9,161 nucleotides of DNA from Deltaproteobacteria bacterium (GTDB taxonomy: Bacteria > Desulfobacterota > Desulfobacteria > Desulfobacterales > JAFDDL01): NCBI GenBank assembly GCA_019310865.1, contig JAFDDL010000112.1:1-9161 (forward strand). Reading direction: 5' to 3'. The first letter of the stretch is position 1. Every line of letters begins with the position of its first letter. Positions 1-5,943 of the stretch are shown here, in pieces. Under the pieces are notes generated by a model that was given only the letters and a program-made list of their open reading frames with translations, made no database searches and was not told the DNA's origin. A program made the position numbers and the translations under genes.

Positions 1-1
1 G

Positions 2-1579
2 CTCCAGCTGGGACCTGAGCGAGACGCTGGACGAACCACCCAGAGACCGGCGGTGCTGTGCATCGGTCCGATCGGAGAGGCCCAGGTCCGGGATTTAGGA
101 TGTTTGATTAATGATTCCGGAAATGCCGCCGGACAGGGCGGATTCGGTGCGGTGTGGGGGTCAAAGAATTTAAAAGCAATCAGTATCATCGGCACGGGGA
201 GCATCGAAATAGCCGATCCCCGGGGGCTGATGAAGGCAAGGCTCTGGGCCAAAAATTTCACCCTGGGCCCGGAAGACAAGGGCGTACCCGGACCGACCCA
301 TTTCGAACTTCAAGGACTCAAGCAACCCGGAAAAAACTTCCTGGGGAAAAAGACTGCAGCATCCGGGCCCCATGCCTGTATGGGTTGCCCGTTTGGCTGT
401 CGAAGAAGACATGACACCGGAGAAGCAATGGGGTCCTTGTGCATGCCGGGTCTGTTTTACAAGCACTGGGTGAAAAAAAAGACGGGCGCCTCAACTCAGG
501 ACGTCAACAAGGCGGCCGACCTCGCGCAGCGATACGGCGCCAATGTCTATCAACTGAATTACAGCCTGATCTATTTATATAGACTGAACAAGATGGGCGT
601 TCTCGGTCCGGGCATGGCCATCCATACCGATTTGCCCTTCGACCGATTGGGAACCCTTGATTTCCTTGAGATGCTGTTTAAGAAAATCATCGAGGGAGAG
701 GACATCGGCGCGGACCTTCGCGAGGGTCTGATCAGGGCGGTAAAAAAATGGGGCAGGCTGGAGGAAGACCTGAAATCCGGTCTCCTGGATTTTCCTTATT
801 GGGGCTACCCTGAGCATGGCTACGATGGAAGAGCTTCCCTTGAATGGGGTTTTGGCAGCATCGTAAGTGACCGGGATATAAATGAGCACGACATCAACTC
901 GATCGTATTTTATTACCCGCTCACATACCCCTCCGAAGACAAATTGCCGATGTCGCTTAGGGAAATCGCCGAAACCTACGCCGAGAAGTTGACGCCCTTC
1001 ACGGGCGACCCGTTCATGCTGGATTTCAGCACGGAAAACATGTACTCGGAGCATATCGCCAAGCTGGTCGCCTGGCAGCGATACTATTCAAGATTCTGGA
1101 AGCAGGGGATCGGTTTTTGCGACCTTGCCTTTCCGGATTTTATCAACACGCATGTGCCGGGCAAAAAGGGGATGAGCCCGGAAGCCGAGACCCGTTTCTA
1201 TAATACCGTCACCGGAAAACAGCTCGGTTATCCAGACAGCATGCAGATCGGGCGAAAGATATGGAACATCCAGAATGCCATATGGACGCTTCAAGGGCGG
1301 CACCGGGACATGGTCAAATTTGCCGATTACTATTATGACCGTCCGCTTAAAGGGCAACCGCCGGTACCGGCCTTTGTGGACGGTAAGTGGACATATACGG
1401 ACGTCACGGGAAGAACTATCGACCGGGACCGCTTTGAAGCATGGAAAACCCTATATTACCGTCTGGAAGGCTGGGATACCGCCACCGGATGGCCGACGAG
1501 AAAGACGTTGGCGGAACTCGGCCTGCACCATGTCGCCGATGAGCTTGAAAGAAACGCCCGGCTCGGAGCCTCAACGTGA
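2..1579 (+). CDS. Aldehyde:ferredoxin oxidoreductase (AOR) family protein, 5' end cut by window edge
   Basis: Tungsten- or molybdenum-pterin oxidoreductase of the AOR family, which typically oxidises aldehydes to acids with ferredoxin; some relatives (BamB of class II benzoyl-CoA reductase) reduce aromatic rings. Numbering from the GTG at 53: the family block CIGPIGE is at residues 3-9, and the cofactor-binding stretch GQGGFGAVWGSKNLKAI is near 27-43. The [4Fe-4S] ligands read C109-x2-C112-x3-C116, with the usual distant fourth cysteine at C356 (IGFCDLAF). The GTG at 53 is not a credible start: it lies inside a conserved core, and about 100-200 N-terminal residues expected for a protein of 600-700 residues are missing. 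The true start is upstream of the window. The first ~40 bases may contain a frameshift (see findings). No signal peptide can be judged. A polyferredoxin gene follows 90 bases downstream, as in WOR5, YdhV/YdhY and AorAB-type systems. Family assignment is firm; substrate is unknown. Confidence 0.9.
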   Translation, partial: LQLGPERDAGRTTQRPAVLCIGPIGEAQVRDLGCLINDSGNAAGQGGFGAVWGSKNLKAISIIGTGSIEIADPRGLMKARLWAKNFTLGPEDKGVPGPTHFELQGLKQPGKNFLGKKTAASGPHACMGCPFGCRRRHDTGEAMGSLCMPGLFYKHWVKKKTGASTQDVNKAADLAQRYGANVYQLNYSLIYLYRLNKMGVLGPGMAIHTDLPFDRLGTLDFLEMLFKKIIEGEDIGADLREGLIRAVKKWGRLEEDLKSGLLDFPYWGYPEHGYDGRASLEWGFGSIVSDRDINEHDINSIVFYYPLTYPSEDKLPMSLREIAETYAEKLTPFTGDPFMLDFSTENMYSEHIAKLVAWQRYYSRFWKQGIGFCDLAFPDFINTHVPGKKGMSPEAETRFYNTVTGKQLGYPDSMQIGRKIWNIQNAIWTLQGRHRDMVKFADYYYDRPLKGQPPVPAFVDGKWTYTDVTGRTIDRDRFEAWKTLYYRLEGWDTATGWPTRKTLAELGLHHVADELERNARLGAST

Positions 1580-1669
1580 TTGAATGTATAAAGAATCCAT
1601 ATAGTCAACACTAGCTGGGGAAGAGCTACATATCCCGGCAGTAAGTTATTTTCGGGGAGGAAATACTCA
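1580..1669 (+). other. 90-base spacer between AOR and ferredoxin genes
   Basis: The longest non-coding stretch in the window. It holds only the ferredoxin ribosome site (GGGGAGG, 1654-1660) and a five-base-pair inverted repeat, TAGCT at 1612-1616 and AGCTA at 1624-1628, with a seven-base loop and no following T run. I see no convincing promoter: TTGAAT at 1580-1585 and TATAGT at 1600-1605 are only 14 bases apart. Co-transcription with the AOR gene remains the simplest reading. Confidence 0.4.
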
Positions 1670-2167
1670 ATGTCAAAATATGAATTGATCGTCAATTATG
1701 CCAAGTGCACAGGATGCCGGCTTTGTGAAACGTCGTGCGCCATCGGTCATACGGGTGAAGCCAACCCTGTAAAATCGAGGGTTCGCATTGTCAAAGTGGA
1801 AGGAGAGGCCGATATCATTTGTATCCCCGTCAAGTGCATGTCCTGTGAAAATCCACCGTGTCAGGCCGTATGCCCTACCCAAGCCATCTCCACGCATCCG
1901 GAAACCGGTTCGAAAATTGTGGACAAGGACCGGTGCATCGGCTGTAACAGCTGTGCGTTTGCCTGTCCGTTCGGGGCGATAGTGGTCGACAGATCGGTCG
2001 GCACCTCGATTGTTTGTGATCAATGTGATGGAGATCCTTTGTGCGCCCGCTTCTGTCCCTGGGAAGCCATCGTGTATGCGAGAAGCGAAGATCTCGGCAT
2101 GAAGCTAAAGAGGGATCGAGCGAGCCGGTTGATTGATCTTCTTCAATCACCCATATCATTGTCTTGA
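1670..2167 (+). CDS. Four-cluster [4Fe-4S] ferredoxin, probable electron-transfer subunit of the AOR
   Basis: A 165-residue polyferredoxin of the DmsB/HycB/YdhY type, expected to pass electrons between the AOR catalytic subunit and a cytoplasmic acceptor. Sixteen cysteines form four motifs: C13/C16/C19/C23, C56/C59/C64/C68, C89/C92/C95/C99 and C116/C119/C125/C129. Spacings (x2-x2-x3, x2-x4-x3, x2-x2-x3, x2-x5-x3) are those of the four-cluster subunits of molybdopterin and tungstopterin enzymes. There is no twin-arginine signal or membrane segment, so it should be cytoplasmic. ATG at 1670 is supported by GGGGAGG at 1654-1660, nine bases upstream. It follows the AOR gene by 90 bases, and small ferredoxin-like partners beside AOR catalytic genes are known in WOR5, YdhV/YdhY and AorAB. 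Cluster content is seen directly; the partnership is inferred from gene order. Confidence 0.92.
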   Translation: MSKYELIVNYAKCTGCRLCETSCAIGHTGEANPVKSRVRIVKVEGEADIICIPVKCMSCENPPCQAVCPTQAISTHPETGSKIVDKDRCIGCNSCAFACPFGAIVVDRSVGTSIVCDQCDGDPLCARFCPWEAIVYARSEDLGMKLKRDRASRLIDLLQSPISLS

Positions 2168-2176
2168 ACAATGGTA

Positions 2177-2186
2177 AGGAAAGGAG
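2177..2186 (+). promoter_or_regulatory. Ribosome binding site that decides the serine hydrolase start
   Basis: A purine-rich run, AAGGAAAGGAG, covers two possible Shine-Dalgarno cores just after the ferredoxin stop. AGGAG at 2182-2186 is seven bases from ATG 2194, and AAGGA at 2177-2181 is six bases from ATG 2188. The stronger core favours 2194. The in-frame TTG at 2164 lies before this site and so is unlikely to be used. Confidence 0.6.
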
Positions 2187-2193
2187 CATGGCA

Positions 2194-3483
2194 ATGATAA
2201 GTCATACGATTCAAAGTGAATTCGGTGAGATCCAAATTAATGGCATTTGCGACGCGGCTTTTAACGGCGTGCTCGAAACATTTGAAGAAAACTTTCGGGA
2301 AAGAGGCGAACTGGGCGCCTGTGTATGTATAACGCAAAACAATGTTCCGGTGGTGGATCTCTGGGGTGGGTTAGCCAAGGCTAAAACCAAGGCGCCGTGG
2401 ACGCGGGACACGGTTTCATTTATATGGTCGTCCACCAAAGGCGCGATGGCCGTCTGCGTTCATATGCTGGTATCCAGGGGGTTGATCGACCTCGATGCGC
2501 CGCTTGCCAGGTATTGGCCCGAATTCGGGCAAAAGGGCAAGCAAGACATTCCGGTGCATTTGATCCTCAGCCATCAGGGGGGGATTCCCCATTGGCGAAA
2601 GCGATTGAAGGATTATGCATTTCTTGACTGGGACTATATGGTAAAGGCCTGCGAGGAAGAGGAACCCTTCTGGAAGCCGGGCGAGCGTCACGGATACCAC
2701 GCCCTTTCCATCGGTTTTCTGTGCGGGGAACTCGTCCGCCGGGTGACCGGCAAAACCATCGGCGCCTTTTTTCAGGAGGAAGTGGCAAAACCGCTGGGCC
2801 TTGATTTCTGGATCGGTTTACCGGAAGAATATGACCCTCGCATGGCGGCCATCATGATGCCAGGAGAGCTGGGCCAGGACGGTCTCGTCTTTGCGGATGA
2901 AGGCGGGCCTACCTCTGACTTTTATGTAAAAGCCGCTACTGAACCGGACAGCATTCAAGGTCTGCAGGAATACAATCACGGCGGATTTCTCGACAATTAT
3001 TATAAACGGGCATACCGCGCCGCTGAAAGTCCGGCGGTTGGCGGTATTTCCAATGCCCGGGGCCTGGCCGGTATGTATGCGCCGCTGGCCTGCGGAGGGA
3101 AAACCGGCAATTTCGAAATGGTCGACGCAGACACCCTTGCCCGAATGGGAGCAGTCGCCGCCGCCGGCAACGATGCGACCCTGCTGCTTCCCACCCGGTA
3201 TGGCCTGGGATTTCACAAGGGATGCGACAACCGCGGATGGAAGACGGATCATAAGAATCATATCCTCATGTACAATGTCATCATGTCCGAAGATGCTTTC
3301 GGGCACGTCGGTTTCGGCGGTTCCATCGGCCTGGCCGATCCGGCAGCCAACATGTCTTTTGGTTATGTGATGAACCGGATGGGGATGGGAATCGGCCTGA
3401 ATCCCCGAGGGCAAAGCCTCTTGGACGCCGCCTACCGCTCCCTCGGCTACCGGTCGAATGCCTCCGGCAGATGGACCGTTTGA
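2194..3483 (+). CDS. Serine hydrolase, beta-lactamase/esterase (class C-like) family
   Basis: A 429-residue cytoplasmic-looking hydrolase of the beta-lactamase-related family that includes EstB-type esterases, lactonases and D-amino-acid peptidases. Numbering from ATG 2194: the nucleophile motif SxxK is SSTK at 79-82 (S79, K82), and the general-base tyrosine motif is YHA at 168-170, followed by the typical GELVRRVTGK. A late HxG motif (HVGFGGS, 371-377) stands where KTG lies in true beta-lactamases. There is no signal peptide, which argues against a periplasmic beta-lactamase and for an intracellular esterase, lactonase or thioesterase role. The start at 2194 was chosen because AGGAG (2182-2186) sits seven bases upstream. 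ATG 2188, six bases after AAGGA, is possible. TTG 2164, overlapping the ferredoxin stop, lacks a ribosome site. Family is firm; substrate unknown. Its place in a catabolic operon suggests hydrolysis of an ester or lactone intermediate. Confidence 0.9.
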   Translation: MISHTIQSEFGEIQINGICDAAFNGVLETFEENFRERGELGACVCITQNNVPVVDLWGGLAKAKTKAPWTRDTVSFIWSSTKGAMAVCVHMLVSRGLIDLDAPLARYWPEFGQKGKQDIPVHLILSHQGGIPHWRKRLKDYAFLDWDYMVKACEEEEPFWKPGERHGYHALSIGFLCGELVRRVTGKTIGAFFQEEVAKPLGLDFWIGLPEEYDPRMAAIMMPGELGQDGLVFADEGGPTSDFYVKAATEPDSIQGLQEYNHGGFLDNYYKRAYRAAESPAVGGISNARGLAGMYAPLACGGKTGNFEMVDADTLARMGAVAAAGNDATLLLPTRYGLGFHKGCDNRGWKTDHKNHILMYNVIMSEDAFGHVGFGGSIGLADPAANMSFGYVMNRMGMGIGLNPRGQSLLDAAYRSLGYRSNASGRWTV

Positions 3484-3537
3484 GTTCCCTTCACTTGAAC
3501 ACCTTGACCAACCGAAAATAAAGGGGGAAACTGCCGT

Positions 3538-3795
3538 ATGAAATTCATGATCGAAGTAGAACTGATGCGAAAAGCAGACGACGAAGAAATCGCACCCCTC
3601 ATCAATGACGAGTACCTCGTTACCAAACGGCTCATGAAAGAGGGATTTCTAAAAGTGGGTTATACGACGGTGGATTATTCCAGAACATGGTTGGTGATGG
3701 TGAGCGAAACCCAGGAGACCGTCAAGGAGGTCATGAAGTCTTTTCCCCTTTACAAATATATTAAATTTAAAATTACACCCTTGGCAGATTTTTAA
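3538..3795 (+). CDS. Muconolactone delta-isomerase-like small protein
   Basis: An 85-residue protein resembling the CatC (muconolactone isomerase) family, which are small ferredoxin-fold (alpha+beta barrel) proteins that oligomerise. The clearest match is the C-terminal stretch SFPLYKYIKFKITPLADF (68-85), which parallels the CatC ending LPLFPYMEIEVTPL. The N-terminal strand MKFMIEVEL and the central EYLVTKRLMKEGFLKVGY helix-strand also fit. CatC proteins are usually 90-97 residues, so this is slightly short at the C-terminus. I cannot confirm CatC active-site residues by eye, so isomerase activity is not established; YciI-like or other dimeric alpha-beta barrel proteins are alternatives. ATG 3538 has AGGGGG at 3522-3527, ten bases upstream. 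It lies between a serine hydrolase and an iron-sulfur flavoprotein, which suggests a job on the same metabolite. True muconolactone belongs to aerobic catechol breakdown, so a different substrate is likely here. Confidence 0.75.
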   Translation: MKFMIEVELMRKADDEEIAPLINDEYLVTKRLMKEGFLKVGYTTVDYSRTWLVMVSETQETVKEVMKSFPLYKYIKFKITPLADF

Positions 3796-3825
3796 CTACA
3801 AAATTAAGCATATGGAGGAAGATTT

Positions 3826-4422
3826 ATGTCTCAGGAGTCGAAACAGAAAAAGGTACTTGTGATTTTGGGCAGTCCGAATAAGAGAGGCAACAGCGCCATA
3901 CTTGCGGAACATATCGGGAAGGGAGCAGAGTCCCAAGGTGCGACGGTGGAAACGGTTTTTCTTCACGGACTGGAGATCGCATCGTGCCAGGCATGCCTTG
4001 CATGCAATCAGCCGGATGCCGAGGGGTGTGCAATCGATGATGACATGCAACCTATCTACGAAAAACTGAAGCAAGCCGGTGCCTGGGTCATTGCAAGTCC
4101 GGTTTATTGGGCAAATGTGTCCGCCCAGACCAAGATCTTCATGGACCGCTTGTACGCATTAGAACCACAGGGTTTAGAGAACGTCTTTTTGAATAAGCAA
4201 ATCGCAATTGCCATGGCCGATATGGGTAAAGATCCTTATGTATCCGGTTGCCATTACCCCCTCGAAAGCATCAAGTATAGTTTTGAATTTTTGGGGGCCA
4301 AAATCGTGGGAATGGTTTACGGCAGCGCGTTCATGCCCGGTGAAATCGAGTCGAACGACGCTCTCCTGAAAAAGGCCGAGAAAGTGGGAAAAAAGTTGTT
4401 GCCTAATCGACTACAGCAATAA
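3826..4422 (+). CDS. Iron-sulfur flavoprotein, NADPH-dependent FMN reductase superfamily
   Basis: A 198-residue flavodoxin-like protein. The FMN phosphate loop is GSPNKRGNS at 15-23 after a hydrophobic first strand (VLVIL), and the second flavin loop is SPVYW at 91-95, followed by the family helix VSAQTKIFMDR. Between them lies C54-x2-C57-x2-C60-x7-C68, the compact cysteine motif that binds a [4Fe-4S] cluster in archaeal and anaerobic bacterial iron-sulfur flavoproteins (Isf). Those proteins carry out ferredoxin-linked electron transfer, including reduction of oxygen or peroxide or of organic acceptors. Length is normal for the family. ATG 3826 is backed by GGAGGA at 3814-3819, six bases upstream. 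It is the last gene of the plus-strand block and its 3' end overlaps the opposing RidA gene by 20 bases. A role as a flavin reductase or as an acceptor for the upstream ferredoxin is inference. Confidence 0.9.
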   Translation: MSQESKQKKVLVILGSPNKRGNSAILAEHIGKGAESQGATVETVFLHGLEIASCQACLACNQPDAEGCAIDDDMQPIYEKLKQAGAWVIASPVYWANVSAQTKIFMDRLYALEPQGLENVFLNKQIAIAMADMGKDPYVSGCHYPLESIKYSFEFLGAKIVGMVYGSAFMPGEIESNDALLKKAEKVGKKLLPNRLQQ

Positions 4423-4786
4423 CATCCATCTCGACCAGCATGTCCGGGTCGGCAAAGCCCTTTACCTCTATGCCGAGCGATGCATAGTCGGTACCGGGGA
4501 AATATTTGGCGATCACCGGGTAGGCCTTGTACAGGTCGTCAATTTTCTTTACATAAAACGTCACCTTTACGATATGCTCTATGCCCGCGTCGGCCGCCTC
4601 CAGGACGCGTTTCATGTTCTTGCATGCCTGCTCGAACTGGGCGACGGGATCATCCTTGCCGACCAGCTTGAATTTTTTGTCGAAGCCCGCCTGGCCTGAC
4701 AAATAGATCGTGTTTCCGGCTTTGATGGCATGGGCGTTACCCTGCGGTTTATACATGCCCTCGGGTCTGATTCGTACTTTTGGCAT
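4403..4786 (-). CDS. RidA (YjgF/UK114) family protein lacking the deaminase arginine
   Basis: A 127-residue protein of the Rid family, homotrimeric proteins whose RidA branch hydrolyses reactive enamines and imines to ketones and ammonia. Family marks seen: the early strand LSGQAGFD (29-36), the helix EQACKNMKRVLEAADAG (52-68), the strand VKVTFYVKKIDDL (73-85) and the C-terminal VEMDVIAVV (118-126). The arginine essential for imine hydrolysis, normally in a PARS/ARST-type sequence before the last strand, is absent: the aligned segment reads YASLG and places Ser103 at that site. This fits the non-deaminase Rid subgroups, so the reaction is open. The start ATG (complement of 4784-4786) has GGAGG seven bases upstream on the minus strand. 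It is the last gene of the minus-strand operon, 23 bases after the small acyl-CoA dehydrogenase. Confidence 0.88.
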   Translation of the reverse strand: MPKVRIRPEGMYKPQGNAHAIKAGNTIYLSGQAGFDKKFKLVGKDDPVAQFEQACKNMKRVLEAADAGIEHIVKVTFYVKKIDDLYKAYPVIAKYFPGTDYASLGIEVKGFADPDMLVEMDVIAVVD

Positions 4787-4809
4787 TTTTTTACCTCCAT
4801 TATAAAGCG

Positions 4810-5931
4810 TTAACCGTAAGCCACCTTCGAACGATGGATTTTCGAATGGCCGAACATCAGTTCACACTCCTTGGCGTGTTTGTAAAACAGCCCGATATTA
4901 AACTCATCCGTGAATCCCACACCGCCGTGTATCTGCTGACAGATCTGGGTCGCCTTTCGGTAGGTATCGCTGCACCAGGCTTTGGCCATAGCAACCTCTT
5001 TTTCGCACGCAATTCCTTCAGACATCATTGATGCTGCCTGATAGGCCATGAGCTGCGCTCCTTTTAGATCGATGGCCATATCGGCGCAATAATGCTGAAT
5101 CGCCTGAAATTTTCCAATGGGAACCCCAAACTGCTTTCTTTTGGCGGCGTATGCCACCGTCATGTCCATCGCCTGATTGAAACCCCCGATCATCTCCGCA
5201 CATTTGATCACAATGGCCTTGGACAGCATCCGCTTCAAATGAAAATCGCCTTGGCCGATTCCGCCAATAATGTTTTTCGCCGGAATGGTGACGTTATCGA
5301 AACGGATCGCATATTTTTTCTCATCCGTAATGGTATCCACAGCAGAAAAGGTCAGTTCTTTGGAACTAGGAGTTGCCATAAAAATGGTTGGCCCGCCCGA
5401 TGGCGCATTGCGAATGTCTGCGATAAAGAAAATATGGTCTGACACATTAACATATGGGACCAAAAGGTAACTTCCACTTACCGTATAATCACCCGCGTCG
5501 TTTTTTATGGCAACGGTTTCAGGAACTGTAGGCAAAGTCCTGCCTTTTCCATCAAGTAAGGCAACGGTAAAAATTTGTTTTCCATTTATGATCCTGGGCA
5601 GGTATTTCCCCTTTTGTTCTTCGCTTCCGGCTTCCGATAATAATAATCCGGACATAACCGCACTGGTAAACAAGGGTGAGGGGAGCAGTACCTTTCCGAT
5701 TTCTTCGAACAAAATAAACAGGTCGAGAAACGAGCCCTCACTGCCACCGTATTTTTCTTCAAATCCCAGGCCCATCCATCCCAGATCCGCCATTTTACGC
5801 CAGGTTTTTTTTGAATACCCTTCGTCGCTGGTTTTGATTTCTCTTATTACATCAAAGGGGCATTCTTTCGATAAAAATTCCGTAAACGTTTCCTTGAGCA
5901 CATTTTGCTCAAGCGTTAGGGAAAAGTCCAT
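4810..5931 (-). CDS. Acyl-CoA dehydrogenase, small (FAD-arginine) subunit of a probable heteromer
   Basis: A 373-residue flavoprotein of the acyl-CoA dehydrogenase family, which introduces a 2,3 double bond into acyl-CoA and passes electrons to ETF. The N-terminal helical domain (GWMGLGFEEKYGG, 51-63), the middle beta domain and the C-terminal helical domain are all present. The FAD contacts of the C-terminal domain are well kept: KRKQFGVPIGKFQAIQ at 264-279 (R265, F268) and QIHGGVGFTDEF at 333-344. No catalytic glutamate is visible at either known site: the segment LSKAIVIKCAEMIGG (236-250) has no Glu at the isovaleryl-type position, and the C-terminus KECELMFGHSKIHR (354-367) lacks the medium-chain EGT sequence. 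This pattern, and the adjacent larger paralogue 12 bases upstream, match heteromeric enzymes such as ChsE or PimCD in which one chain supplies the base. ATG 5931 follows AAGGAA on the minus strand. Family is firm; pairing is inferred. Confidence 0.92.
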   Translation of the reverse strand: MDFSLTLEQNVLKETFTEFLSKECPFDVIREIKTSDEGYSKKTWRKMADLGWMGLGFEEKYGGSEGSFLDLFILFEEIGKVLLPSPLFTSAVMSGLLLSEAGSEEQKGKYLPRIINGKQIFTVALLDGKGRTLPTVPETVAIKNDAGDYTVSGSYLLVPYVNVSDHIFFIADIRNAPSGGPTIFMATPSSKELTFSAVDTITDEKKYAIRFDNVTIPAKNIIGGIGQGDFHLKRMLSKAIVIKCAEMIGGFNQAMDMTVAYAAKRKQFGVPIGKFQAIQHYCADMAIDLKGAQLMAYQAASMMSEGIACEKEVAMAKAWCSDTYRKATQICQQIHGGVGFTDEFNIGLFYKHAKECELMFGHSKIHRSKVAYG

Positions 5932-5943
5932 ATGCTGTTCCTT

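Noticed and set aside
1580..1605. Promoter-like TTGAAT and TATAGT upstream of the ferredoxin gene
   Set aside because: The 14-base spacing is too short for a normal sigma-70 promoter, and such AT-rich hexamers are common by chance.
1612..1628. Inverted repeat TAGCT/AGCTA as a terminator or operator
   Set aside because: The stem is only five base pairs with no T run, too weak to call.
2164..2193. TTG start at 2164 for the serine hydrolase, overlapping the ferredoxin stop as TTGA
   Set aside because: No Shine-Dalgarno sequence precedes it, while a good one directly precedes ATG 2194.
2818..3414. Minus-strand open frame of 198 codons opposite the serine hydrolase gene
   Set aside because: It overlaps the conserved C-terminal half of the hydrolase and has no recognisable motif or translation signal.
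2194..3483. True beta-lactamase (antibiotic resistance) gene
   Set aside because: There is no signal peptide, the KTG box is replaced by an HxG motif, and the neighbours are catabolic; esterase/lactonase-like members fit better.
3538..3795. Calling the small protein catC
   Set aside because: Only fold-level similarity and the C-terminal motif are visible; active-site residues were not confirmed and the context does not look like aerobic catechol degradation.
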